DNA of 64,000 bases, taken from Pseudomonas baltica. GTDB taxonomy: Bacteria; Pseudomonadota; Gammaproteobacteria; Pseudomonadales; Pseudomonadaceae. The position numbers and the translations under genes are program-made. Shown here one piece after another: positions 24,135 to 33,072 of the stretch. Position 1 is the stretch's first letter, and each line of letters opens with the position of its first letter. The notes beneath the pieces are model-generated. The model worked only from the letters and a program-made list of their open reading frames with translations, was not told where the DNA came from and searched no databases. The stretch spans positions 3,684,501 to 3,748,500 of the forward strand of contig NZ_CP134771.1 in the NCBI RefSeq assembly GCF_031880315.1, given 5' to 3'.

Positions 24135-25523
24135 TCACTCGTTCGGATTAGTAGGAACGGGCTCTAAGCTTTCCCACACGGAACTCAATAATTTCTCCAG
24201 TCGAGTGATATCGCCCTTTGTCATTTTTGCTCCCTTTGTGACAATTTCTTGAGCTGTCTCAAGGTTTGCCCTTAGGGCAGAGCTAGCCTGTGGGTCAAGG
24301 CCGTTGATAGTATTATCAACAGTTTTAGCTGAGTCGTAATGCTTATAGGCAGCTCGCGATTGGCTTGAGGCATGCCCATGCTTTTCCATTGAGCGCAGCT
24401 CGTATTCTGGTGTTCCCTTGAGGCCTATCAAACGAGAAAGAACTTCGTCTGCGGGGTTCTCCTCTCTATTCTTTCTATCGTCGTTACTCACGGAGCGATG
24501 CCGAAATTGGTGAGGGTGGACTGGCCCTTTAATACCAGCAGCTTGTTTAAGCTGAGAGAATTCGCAGGTAACAGTATTTGGTTGGATCGCCTGGCTTGTC
24601 TTATTGCTGACGAATAAAGGTGTGTTAGCAGTTAGTGGTAGCTTTTTTGACTTCAAAAAAGGTGTGAGGTCGTATTCAATATAGTCTTTTAGTAGGGTGA
24701 GTAAAGCAGGGCTTATTTCAACCAGTCGCTCTGCAAATCCGCCCTTTTTTAATGTTGATAGCCGCAAATATGGGGCGTCCAGTTTTTCTGCGTCCCATAC
24801 TGCCCCGACGGGAATTGGTGTGACTTCTCCACGCCTGGCTCCAACTTCTTCTAAAATTTGAATACAGGCGCGTTCGCGGTTTATGAAATAGGGCTTAGAT
24901 TTTCGAGTGCGGACAGCCCGTTTAATTTTAGCTACGTCACTTTCCGCTAATAATTTGTTTTTAGTGGAAGTTGATTTCTTAAACCTCGGTACAGCGCTAT
25001 GCACCCAGGTCTCTATTGATCTCTTGCCATTTGGAGTGCGAACAGTTACCAGTTTAATTGCAGCTTGGATAACCCCATCTTCGGCGACATAGTTAGGGAT
25101 TGAATACAACCTACCTATGAAACTTAGGAAGTCTAAGGATTTGGTGCCTATGAGCGAGACTCTCTCTAGTGAGTTCGAGTCTGGAGAGTGGCAATGTTTG
25201 TCGGATTTTACTTGTTGCATAAACCGTACGAAATGGTACTCGTCAAATTGATGAAGCTGTAAACGATTGGAAAATGCATACCTCAGCAGAGGTGTGATTA
25301 GGTAGCTGTATTGGCAAATGGTGTCCGCCTTTAGTCCTTTTGATCTAGCTTGCTCAACCCAGCAATTACCTTCAAAGCAACTGGTGTAGTCAGGCCATGA
25401 AAGGAGCGGTAGCCCACCGCCTTCCCTGTAAATAGTAGGGCGACCAACTTCCGTGGCGATTGGAACTCCAAACTTGGCATCTGCCTTAGTTACTAAGCCA
25501 CGGTCTAGTAATTCATCGTTCAT
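24135..25523 (-). CDS. tyrosine recombinase, fourth gene of GInt-type operon
   Basis: About 462 residues from ATG 25523, which lies inside the end of the upstream small gene. Box I is GARRGEV; box II is HPHQFRH, giving the H-x2-R pair. GHASSQSRAAY supplies the last His and, nine residues later, the nucleophilic Tyr. All catalytic residues are therefore present. The N-terminal half would be the core-binding domain. It is the last gene of the four-gene operon typical of GInts, where all four genes are needed for integration and excision. I give no gin letter because I am not sure of the naming order. Confidence 0.82.
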   Translation of the reverse strand: MNDELLDRGLVTKADAKFGVPIATEVGRPTIYREGGGLPLLSWPDYTSCFEGNCWVEQARSKGLKADTICQYSYLITPLLRYAFSNRLQLHQFDEYHFVRFMQQVKSDKHCHSPDSNSLERVSLIGTKSLDFLSFIGRLYSIPNYVAEDGVIQAAIKLVTVRTPNGKRSIETWVHSAVPRFKKSTSTKNKLLAESDVAKIKRAVRTRKSKPYFINRERACIQILEEVGARRGEVTPIPVGAVWDAEKLDAPYLRLSTLKKGGFAERLVEISPALLTLLKDYIEYDLTPFLKSKKLPLTANTPLFVSNKTSQAIQPNTVTCEFSQLKQAAGIKGPVHPHQFRHRSVSNDDRKNREENPADEVLSRLIGLKGTPEYELRSMEKHGHASSQSRAAYKHYDSAKTVDNTINGLDPQASSALRANLETAQEIVTKGAKMTKGDITRLEKLLSSVWESLEPVPTNPNE

Positions 25524-26046
25524 CAATGTTTGATCCCTTGAAACCAAGGCGGTGAAGCTCCTGCACTCCTGACTTAAGAAAAAAATCGTGTCTGGTTGAT
25601 GAAGGGTTCTCCTTAGCGCAAACTGAAAGAAGATGAAATAATTTATAAATAACCCCGTCCCTAAGGAAAATCTCTTGGCGTAAGGTTCTAATTTCGGCTT
25701 TTGAATCTCGAGATCTTAGTCTACGCCCTTCTTTACTATCTTCTCCGATACTGCTCAGGTTGAGTGCTTTCAGGAGGCTCTGATGGGCAAGTTTACGGTG
25801 GTTGTCCAAAGCCTCGAAGCCGCCTTCCAGGTTCTTATTAGCTGCACGTTTCAAAGTGCTCATCGAGCTTTGGAATATGAATCGCTCAGGATCGTTAAGT
25901 TTTCCCATTTTTATTTGGCTTGAGAGAAGCTCTAAAAGATTTGGCCTGCTCAAGAAATCAGTTGGGTTCGATTGTATCTCCTTGAACAGGCTAAGCAGCG
26001 ACAAGGCGGATTTTATATTCCTCGCGAGGTTTTTATCATTAGCCAT
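25513..26046 (-). CDS. small helical protein of the GInt-type operon
   Basis: A 177-residue, largely alpha-helical, Leu- and Lys-rich protein with a basic SRDSKAEIRTLRQEIFLRDGVIYKLFHLL segment that looks like a helix-loop-helix or short coiled coil. It starts 8 bp inside the end of the preceding recombinase gene and overlaps the next gene. GInt operons encode one small putative helix-loop-helix protein along with three integrases, and this fits that role. It probably acts as an accessory factor in the recombination complex. Confidence 0.7.
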   Translation of the reverse strand: MANDKNLARNIKSALSLLSLFKEIQSNPTDFLSRPNLLELLSSQIKMGKLNDPERFIFQSSMSTLKRAANKNLEGGFEALDNHRKLAHQSLLKALNLSSIGEDSKEGRRLRSRDSKAEIRTLRQEIFLRDGVIYKLFHLLSVCAKENPSSTRHDFFLKSGVQELHRLGFKGSNIDER

Positions 26047-28105
26047 TTTTTCGCTTCCTCACAGTTACCGAGACGAGCATTTTTTCACACCCACCTACGG
26101 AGAGGAAGGTGGGCTCAACTTCGATATCTTCATCTTTCAATAGGCTTCGGTAATAGTTTTCAAGCCGATTGCGCTCCTGCACCTTTAGCGCGGTTCCCGG
26201 TGCAAATGACCCAAGTTTTTCCAAAAGATCAACGGAAGCCCGTCCTGCCTGAAGAGTTTCCTCTGCAAGGTACGCGGCCTTGATGTCCAGCATTTCTTTG
26301 TTACCAACTACCGTAGTTAGGTATCGATATATTTGTTTGAAGTCCATGTGTCCAAAGTAATAACTTAGCACGGACAGATTTTTTCTACTGTTCAGATAAA
26401 AGAAACCTATAGCAAATGCCCTGCGAAGTTGATGCTGTCTGACATAGTATCTGCGCCCATCAACAATATCGGTTTCAATAAAGTCACAGAGTACGTCCAA
26501 GTGAGTGTTATAGCGTTTTGATCCTGCTGTCACCACCCTCGGGTTGCGGCCCAAAGAGATCCTGCCAAAACATTGAGATTTTTGGATTGTCTCATTGGTT
26601 AGGCCGCAATCTTTAAAGAAGCGCTCGAGCCTACCGAGCATCCGCAGTACAATAGGAATAGTGGGAAGGTCAAAAGTAAGCCTGTTCTCGCCTATGCCGG
26701 TCTTCATGACAGAAGTCGAAAGATAACTCTGATTCGAGTGAACATGCTCAAACTTTAATTTCAGCAGTTCTGATTGGCGTCTGGCGGTAAAAAAGCCTAC
26801 AGTATATTGTATGCTTCCTAATAGGGCATAGTATGCCTGAAGCACACCTTCCATTCTGCGCATGCGCGAGACAGGATGGCTATTAATGTTTTGTGAGCAA
26901 GTGATTTCAGCTGGCGAATACAGGTTCCAAGCATTGAATTTACTCTCTGAATTATTTCCGTTGGAGAGATACTTCGTATGATAGGCTCCAGGCTCGATAT
27001 TTAAACGTGCGGCGCTAGAAATTACGTCAGCTAGATAGTTTAGTATGAGTTCCGAATTTTCTTCATAAAAAAGGATGCTTCGTTGTAACGCATTGATAGT
27101 CAAAGCGTGTGGAAGCGTGACATAGGTTCCAAGCAGCGCTAATTTGGACTTATGATCATTCTTGTTTAATTCGTCTAGCGTTAGGTCTGGTATTCTGAGT
27201 GCACTTGCTGGCAGATATTTTTGTGAGCTAAGGCTTCGGCGAAAATCATCATATCTAAGGGCGGTCGCACCAAACTTCTCCTCCCGTACAGGTATTTGTG
27301 GAAGCTCTCGTAGATGGCCGCACACCTGTTGGATCTCCAATTCGTGTGAAACTGGGCGCATATGCTCGGCCATGGTGCAGTGCGGGTATAAGATTGATAC
27401 TAATTTTGATGTGGTAATATGCCCGGGCCAAGATTCATACTCGCTTTTCTTATACATGCCATTATGATATAGCCACACCCTAGCTTGAAATATTTCATCA
27501 TCTGTCATCATGAGGCAGCGCTTCTCACGCTCTGCCACGGGTTCTAGAAATGCAGGATGTTTACGTACGAAATCATCAAAGACGTAAGTTCTAGGCTCAG
27601 AAATTCTGGCAATTAAATAGTTGCTTAGAGTTTTCGGCCATGCGTATATGGACTCATGGGCGTTGTTAGAGTTGATAAATTCATTAGTGTAGCTGTTGAT
27701 TGTGCCTGGTGTTAGTAGACCGAAACCATGGTTGTGAACCTGCAAAGTATTAGCATCTAGCAAGATCTTGTCTAATGATCTAAGTACCGTCCACAATTTC
27801 TTTTTAGCTGTCCGGTTCTTCATCTGCGATAATTTAGTAGATCGCGGGTAATGTTGTTCATGGATCCAGCTTTTTACTAGCATGTAAAGAGGTTTGTTAG
27901 CCTTGTCCGTCAGAAGAGAGCGATCTGGTAGTGGGATGTTCAGGTTGACTTCAAAATTGTCTCTGTCGAACTTAAATGTTAAAACACCTCCGTCCTCACC
28001 CTTAAACCACGGGGACTGGAAGTCGACATCGTAAGAGTCATGCTTTACACGAAGGTGCTCAGGGAGCGGCGCAAGAATAATCCTAGGTGATACGCTATTA
28101 GACAT
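26039..28105 (-). CDS. tyrosine recombinase, second gene of GInt-type operon
   Basis: 688 residues from ATG 28105, which overlaps the preceding gene's end. It is larger than phage integrases because of a long N-terminal half. Catalytic blocks lie in the C-terminal third: FFTARRQSELLKLKFEH (box I Arg), RQHQLRRAFA (H-x2-R) and FGHMDFKQIYRY, where the Tyr nine residues after His is the nucleophile. The active site thus looks intact. The gene is visibly AT-rich compared with the host. It is part of the operon that defines the island as a GInt-like element. Confidence 0.82.
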   Translation of the reverse strand: MSNSVSPRIILAPLPEHLRVKHDSYDVDFQSPWFKGEDGGVLTFKFDRDNFEVNLNIPLPDRSLLTDKANKPLYMLVKSWIHEQHYPRSTKLSQMKNRTAKKKLWTVLRSLDKILLDANTLQVHNHGFGLLTPGTINSYTNEFINSNNAHESIYAWPKTLSNYLIARISEPRTYVFDDFVRKHPAFLEPVAEREKRCLMMTDDEIFQARVWLYHNGMYKKSEYESWPGHITTSKLVSILYPHCTMAEHMRPVSHELEIQQVCGHLRELPQIPVREEKFGATALRYDDFRRSLSSQKYLPASALRIPDLTLDELNKNDHKSKLALLGTYVTLPHALTINALQRSILFYEENSELILNYLADVISSAARLNIEPGAYHTKYLSNGNNSESKFNAWNLYSPAEITCSQNINSHPVSRMRRMEGVLQAYYALLGSIQYTVGFFTARRQSELLKLKFEHVHSNQSYLSTSVMKTGIGENRLTFDLPTIPIVLRMLGRLERFFKDCGLTNETIQKSQCFGRISLGRNPRVVTAGSKRYNTHLDVLCDFIETDIVDGRRYYVRQHQLRRAFAIGFFYLNSRKNLSVLSYYFGHMDFKQIYRYLTTVVGNKEMLDIKAAYLAEETLQAGRASVDLLEKLGSFAPGTALKVQERNRLENYYRSLLKDEDIEVEPTFLSVGGCEKMLVSVTVRKRKNG

Positions 28106-30425
28106 ACGCTGCAGCCTCAACTAATTGGATGTCACTCATGCTTGAACCAGTTTCGAGAATTTCTTCTAGATAACTATCTTGATTTTCTGATGAGTAAATC
28201 CAATTTCGTAGGGCTCCATACAATCCAGCCCAATATAAGGTGTTTGGAGTCACTCGATCTGGAGCTAGAAGAACCGCCTTTTCCAGGCTGGCAAGGACGC
28301 AAATAATTTGCTCATCAAGACCTATTACCACTGTGGTATTGGAGGATGTATCTTGTTTTATTTTCTTCTTTTGGGGAAACGGTAAATCTATCGCGGTGCT
28401 CAAAAAAATATCAAGCTCAGCTTTATTCTTGAATCCCGCAATGGTCGCGGTGTTTGGATGGCCGTCGAGAGCTTGAATTAGAACGCGGGTGTTCCAAGAA
28501 TTGATTTCTCTGCGCATCAGGTAGAGCAATATTAGTTTTGGTATATAGTGCTCTAGAAGGCGCAAATCAAATAGTGCATGCTTAAGTTTGTCAGTTGCAA
28601 GCGTTAGGTCGAGATGGTCGATAACCTGCAGCACAACGCTGGTTGCTCTCACTGTGTTGACGCTTGTATTACCAGCGAGGTAACTCGCTTCGTCTTCGCA
28701 TATGTCAAGGCAGGTTTGCATAGACATTGCATTGATTGACTTAGACCTAACTGACCCAGTCATGTTTTTTGTTGTAGCACTTTTAGGCTTTCCAAAACCT
28801 TTTCCAGTGCTTATGAAAAGTTTTTTATGCACATTTGTGGTTGCAGGTTGTTGCTCAAGATAAAATCTGACGGGGTTTGTCAACCTTATCAAGACTTCAA
28901 CCGCCCACTGCGTTTCCGAACAAAGCTCAACCTGTTGCTCTGCCATTTTTGCCCTAGGTTTAGCGCCAGTCAAAAATTGATCTAACAATTTTATTTTACC
29001 ATTAGGCAGGACTGTATGAGCAGGGATCAAGCACTTGTCTAGAAATGAGTTAGTAACTTCTTCATGTTTTGCCGCTATGTATATGGTGAAAGCAACAAGC
29101 ATCTCTGATTTCGGGAGGCATAACCATTCCGTTAAGTCGCTGCTGGAGAGATTGCATGTTGGTGATATGCAGTTAGTGAAAAATGTACGTTTAGGATGAA
29201 AGCCTTTGTAAAAATACTTACGTGCTGTTTTTATGCGCTCAGAAACCAGCATTGCATCCGAAAGATTGGATTTGTTAACGCGTGGTATTCCGGCTCTTGA
29301 TTTCAGGGCGATAGTGGCTAATTCATCGAGTCTTTCTTCAATGGACTGAATGCAAAGCTCTGCCCACCGTACCACTGATTTATAGTCATGTCGCAACTGG
29401 GCGAATAGTGCCTCGATTACGCTGTCATCCATGGTGTGCATGGGAAGGGGCGTAATAGTTTTAAGCTTGACGACGACGCCGCTCTCTATAGACTTAGTAC
29501 GTGAAGTAAGCCTTCTGGTTTGTTTGTTTGTAGCTCCAGGTATTATTGGAATGTCTTGTATCGTAACGCACGTGGAACACGGTGCGGCAAAAACCTTGCA
29601 CGGAATCAAGTAACTAACCGCAAACGTTCGAAAATGCGCGTTCCAGTCATTGATAAGGACATCCTGCGAGACTTCGCTTCTCCCTGCTTCTTTTTTTCCT
29701 AGGTTAAATTGGATGTGAAAATTCGCTAACTTTACTAGAAATTTCTTAGATATTTTTTGTTTCTGAAGCTCTTTTGGGGTGTAGGGGCACAGGCCGCTAG
29801 AAAGGAATAAAGTCAATGAGTCCAAACATTCAATGGTGCATGTTGTTCGGTTTTTGAAATATCCATTGCATGCGCTGTAGAGCCTCTCGGTAAAGTCACG
29901 TCCCATCTTCGCGTGCACTTCAAAAAAATTAAGGTGCATAGTGTGGAATTCGTTTGAAACAGTCCAACCTCCCCAGATCCATGCTTTATAGGAATCAAAG
30001 ATGATAGCCTTGGACATCTCAATGCAGCTCTCTCGGAGCGCTGCGTTCTTCCTTTTCATGATGACGCCCAATTGAAGTTTGGGCGTTGAGTGCGTCAACG
30101 AATGCAATGAATCATGTAAATGTCCAAGATGGCGTGCGTAATCAATGTTGCGCGCCACGCTGCCATCTAGTATTCGGCCACTCAATAGCAAGCCAATACA
30201 GTATTGAATGGTTATGGTGAAGGCGGGTGATCCTAAGCAAGCATATGTAATAGATAAGCCAGAAACTTGAAGTATGCATTCCAAGATTCTGAGTATTCTA
30301 TCTGTGCGATGTGAATAGGACTTTTCTAATCTAGTGTTTGCACTTTTAAGCTCAAGTAACACGTTGGGTGAAAGTTTTTGATGCGGATGGTTTGTGAGGG
30401 CAGTGGGATCTTTGATGACTGTCAT
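28098..30425 (-). CDS. recombinase-like protein with degenerate active site, first gene of GInt-type operon
   Basis: A 775-residue protein, the first gene of the operon, starting ATG 30425. The C-terminal part carries a recombinase-like LIQALDGHPNTATIAGF segment. Counting nine residues from the His, as in XerC and in the two other recombinases of this operon, lands on Phe instead of Tyr. No clear H-x2-R block is visible at the usual distance upstream. It therefore looks like an integrase homologue that has lost catalysis and may have a structural or targeting role. The N-terminal 500 residues have Cys/His-containing stretches but no domain I recognise. Confidence 0.7.
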   Translation of the reverse strand: MTVIKDPTALTNHPHQKLSPNVLLELKSANTRLEKSYSHRTDRILRILECILQVSGLSITYACLGSPAFTITIQYCIGLLLSGRILDGSVARNIDYARHLGHLHDSLHSLTHSTPKLQLGVIMKRKNAALRESCIEMSKAIIFDSYKAWIWGGWTVSNEFHTMHLNFFEVHAKMGRDFTERLYSACNGYFKNRTTCTIECLDSLTLFLSSGLCPYTPKELQKQKISKKFLVKLANFHIQFNLGKKEAGRSEVSQDVLINDWNAHFRTFAVSYLIPCKVFAAPCSTCVTIQDIPIIPGATNKQTRRLTSRTKSIESGVVVKLKTITPLPMHTMDDSVIEALFAQLRHDYKSVVRWAELCIQSIEERLDELATIALKSRAGIPRVNKSNLSDAMLVSERIKTARKYFYKGFHPKRTFFTNCISPTCNLSSSDLTEWLCLPKSEMLVAFTIYIAAKHEEVTNSFLDKCLIPAHTVLPNGKIKLLDQFLTGAKPRAKMAEQQVELCSETQWAVEVLIRLTNPVRFYLEQQPATTNVHKKLFISTGKGFGKPKSATTKNMTGSVRSKSINAMSMQTCLDICEDEASYLAGNTSVNTVRATSVVLQVIDHLDLTLATDKLKHALFDLRLLEHYIPKLILLYLMRREINSWNTRVLIQALDGHPNTATIAGFKNKAELDIFLSTAIDLPFPQKKKIKQDTSSNTTVVIGLDEQIICVLASLEKAVLLAPDRVTPNTLYWAGLYGALRNWIYSSENQDSYLEEILETGSSMSDIQLVEAAAYV

Positions 30426-30973
30426 TGTTGGCTTTCAGCACGATTGGCGAAAAAAAACCTTAACAGTGCTGATAAATTTCCTCAACGCCCTGAGAAGTGG
30501 CTGATCTGGATTCTCAGCTGTACGTTGATCGCCCCTATATCAGCTTGCCCGTACATTAGATATATATTGTCATGATTACCCCGCGTTCATCATATGCATT
30601 GAGCACTTATAAAGGATGCAACCGACCTGACATCACTCCCGCGTGCACGAGGCTCCTAGCCTTACTGCTCTTTTGCAATGATATCGGTAAACTATTAGTA
30701 GACTGTTTATAAAGAGTTCATTAGAGAATGTTTCATACTAATTTTGACGTGCTTGATTGTTTCCGACGAACGGTAGCAGGGGTCGACGCACTGTCTATGA
30801 TCAGGAGAACTCCCACCTGGCGATGGTCTGTCCAGACCTGTTTATGTATGTACGCGATTTCCCCGTATGGCTCCGTTAACTGAACTATCGTTCAGATTGT
30901 CTCTGAGGCTTGTACTCCTGCTATATCAATGCTCTCACTCAAATGAACGACCTCGGGGATAAAGCAAAGCGAC
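30426..30973. other. AT-rich terminal region of the island, promoter side of the operon
   Basis: About 550 bp without an ORF between the first recombinase gene and the comM junction. It should contain the operon promoter and the recombinase binding sites. AT-rich stretches occur around 30550-30600 and 30690-30750. Confidence 0.55.
30880..30895. repeat. inverted repeat near the island end
   Basis: CTGAAC-TATC-GTTCAG, a perfect 6-bp inverted repeat with a 4-bp centre about 80 bp from the junction with comM. A candidate accessory binding site for the recombination proteins. Confidence 0.4.
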
Positions 30974-31882
30974 GAGCTCGTCCAGAAACAGCACGCCATG
31001 GTGCGCCAGGGTGATTTCGCCGGGCTGCGGACGACTGCCACCGCCCACCAGCGCCGCTCCCGAGGCCGAGTGGTGGGGGTGGCGAAACGGCCGCTGCGGC
31101 CAGTGCTTGAGCGGCACATGGCTGGCCACCGACTGAATCGCCGCCACCTCCAATGCCTCGCGCTCATCCAGCGGCGGCAGCAGGCCGGGCAGGCGGCTGG
31201 CGAGCAAGGTCTTGCCGGTGCCCGGAGGACCGCTGAACAACAGGTTGTGCGCGCCCGCTGCTGCGATCAGCAGGGCGCGCTTGGCGGCGAATTGCCCCTG
31301 CACCTCGCTCAAGTCCGGATAGGGCTTGTTGACCAGCAACAAGCCATTGGCCTGAAACGGCCCGATCGGCGCCTTGCCATTGAAGTGCGCCACGAGGCCC
31401 TGCAGGGTATCGGCGGCGAGCACTACCAGACCGCTGGCCAGCGCTGCCTCCTCGGCGTTCTCCCGTGGCACTACCAGCGCTCGCCCGGCATCGCGTGCTG
31501 CCAAGGCCGCCGGCAACACACCCTGTACCGGCCGCACGGCGCCCGACAACGCCAGCTCGCCCAGGCACTCGACGTCCCGCAAGGCGGCGATCGGCAATTG
31601 CCCGCTTCCAGCCAGAATGCCCAAGGCGATGGCCAGATCGAAGCGGCCGCCATCCTTGGGCAGATCCGCCGGGGCCAGATTCAAGGTGATGCGCCGCGCG
31701 GGGAATTCCAGCCCGGAGTTAAGGATGGCGCTGCGCACCCGGTCCTTGCTCTCTTTGACCGAGGCCTCCGGGAGGCCGACCAGCGTCAGTGCGGGCAGGC
31801 CGTTGGCAAGGTGCGCTTCAACCGTGACGACCGGCGCGCCGACGCCAACCTGGGCGCGGCTATGGACGATGGCGAGGGACAT
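30935..31882 (-). pseudogene. comM: comM (yifB), interrupted by the island
   Basis: Translation from ATG 31882 gives MSLAIVHSRAQVGV, then the Lon-like N-terminal domain and the Walker A GPPGTGKT. It runs to GEITLAHHGVLFLDEL, where the normal protein continues with PEF. Here it changes at about 30974 to VALLYPRGRSFE and a stop inside island DNA. About 300 of roughly 500 residues remain, and the Walker B and sensor regions are cut off. ComM is a branch-migration helicase that helps integrate transformed DNA. comM is a known integration hotspot for other elements, such as AbaR islands. Confidence 0.9.
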
Positions 31883-32236
31883 GGTGTTGCTCCGTGCAGT
31901 GCTGGGTGACCGCTTCCTGCGGTGATGGGCAACAGGGTAGTGGGGTTTTCGCGCGAAGGGATGTGAGCTTTGATGCGGGGTGTTTCCATTGCACAGGTGC
32001 ATCGTTTTGGCGAAATGAGTAAACGCAGAGCCTATGGATAACATTTCAACTATCTATCTTGTTACCCGCTTGTGCTTGCCCCATACTTTGTCGCCGATAT
32101 TTAGTGTGTTGATTCCGTATTCGCCGGGCTTCTTAAACCCCGCACTTACGCAAGAACAACACCTGACTCCCGGCGCCATTACTTCGCAACGCGCACTATT
32201 TTTCGCGAACTACCTCTCGTTTTTAATGGATTCTCA
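31883..32236. other. 354 bp intergenic region between comM and the yfa-type cluster
   Basis: Carries the comM promoter (minus) and the promoter of the cluster (plus). No ORF, terminator or REP element is convincing. Confidence 0.5.
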
Positions 32237-33037
32237 ATGCCAAGGATTTATGGTGTTTTATTATCAGTGCTCATACTCCTGTGGCTGCCAACCAGCATGG
32301 CAGAGCCTTCGGCGCAATTATCCGAGCCCGTTGGCGGCTGGCGCTACAACGGCCTGCTCGACCGCAGCGAGAATCCGCAAGTTGCCTATCCCACGCCGCC
32401 CATCGACCGCGGCATCCAGCGCAACCGCACAATGATCGAGGGCGCGATCAAGGCCGCAGGCACTCAACGCGGTCCGCATACCCTGGCCGTCAACGGCAAC
32501 CCGCTCAATCTGTACACCGATGAACAAGGCCGTTTTGTCCGCCCCTATGCGTTCGGCGCGGGCTCCAACAGCGTTGAAGTGCGCAGTGCCGAGGGCAAGT
32601 CGCTCAAGCGTGTGCAATTCTATGAAGCCAACAACCTGCGCACGCCGGTACGTATCCGCGTGGTATTAGGATGGGATGATCCGAAAGCCGAACTGGATAT
32701 GCACATCATCACGCCCGACGGCCAGCATGCGTTTTTCGCCCACACGGCGTTGACCAACGGCGGCGGCCTGGACCCGGACGGTGTCGATGGCCCCGGGCCA
32801 GAGATGTTCACCATGACGGCGCCGCTGCATGGCACTTATCTGGTCTACGTCAACTATTGGGGTAATTACGGCGCCGAAGGTTACAACTTCGACGAAGGCA
32901 GTAACCAGAACGAAGTCATTACCGCGAACATCAATCTGGTGCTCAACGAAAATACCGTCGATGAAAAGCGCGAGACATTCATCGTGCCCATGCGGGCCAT
33001 CGGTGACCTGATGCTGGTCAAGACTTTCAACTATTAA
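32237..33037 (+). CDS. DUF2135 protein (YfaP-like), copy 1
   Basis: 266 residues with a signal peptide ending around SMAEP. The C-terminal half has the DUF2135 signature: VRIRVVLGWDDPKAELDMHIITPDGQHAFF, then PGPEMFTM and GTYLVYVNYWGNYG. E. coli yfaP lies in a cluster with yfaA, yfaQ, yfaS and yfaT, and the same set follows here, so it is the first gene of that cluster. A second DUF2135 gene closes the cluster at 41670. Periplasmic; function unknown, thought to work with the macroglobulin-like protein. Confidence 0.85.
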   Translation: MPRIYGVLLSVLILLWLPTSMAEPSAQLSEPVGGWRYNGLLDRSENPQVAYPTPPIDRGIQRNRTMIEGAIKAAGTQRGPHTLAVNGNPLNLYTDEQGRFVRPYAFGAGSNSVEVRSAEGKSLKRVQFYEANNLRTPVRIRVVLGWDDPKAELDMHIITPDGQHAFFAHTALTNGGGLDPDGVDGPGPEMFTMTAPLHGTYLVYVNYWGNYGAEGYNFDEGSNQNEVITANINLVLNENTVDEKRETFIVPMRAIGDLMLVKTFNY

Positions 33038-33072
33038 GCATTCCGCACCACGGATGAATTGGGTTTGTGAAC

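Larger units (their letters stand above)
1..30974. mobile_element. GInt-like integrative island, left end outside the window
   Basis: The island is bounded on the right by its junction with comM near 30974 and has no visible left boundary. The terminal four-gene operon (24135-30425) has three tyrosine-recombinase-like proteins and one small protein. Established knowledge: GInts are islands with a ginABCD operon at one end, variable cargo, and a short AT-rich opposite end. The cargo holds several anti-phage genes, small unknown genes and IS debris. Base composition is patchy, with visibly AT-rich stretches at 2.1-3.7 kb and 24-30.9 kb. No REP elements of the host type occur in it, whereas at least five lie in the 33 kb to the right. 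The remainder of comM is expected beyond position 1. Confidence 0.8.
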
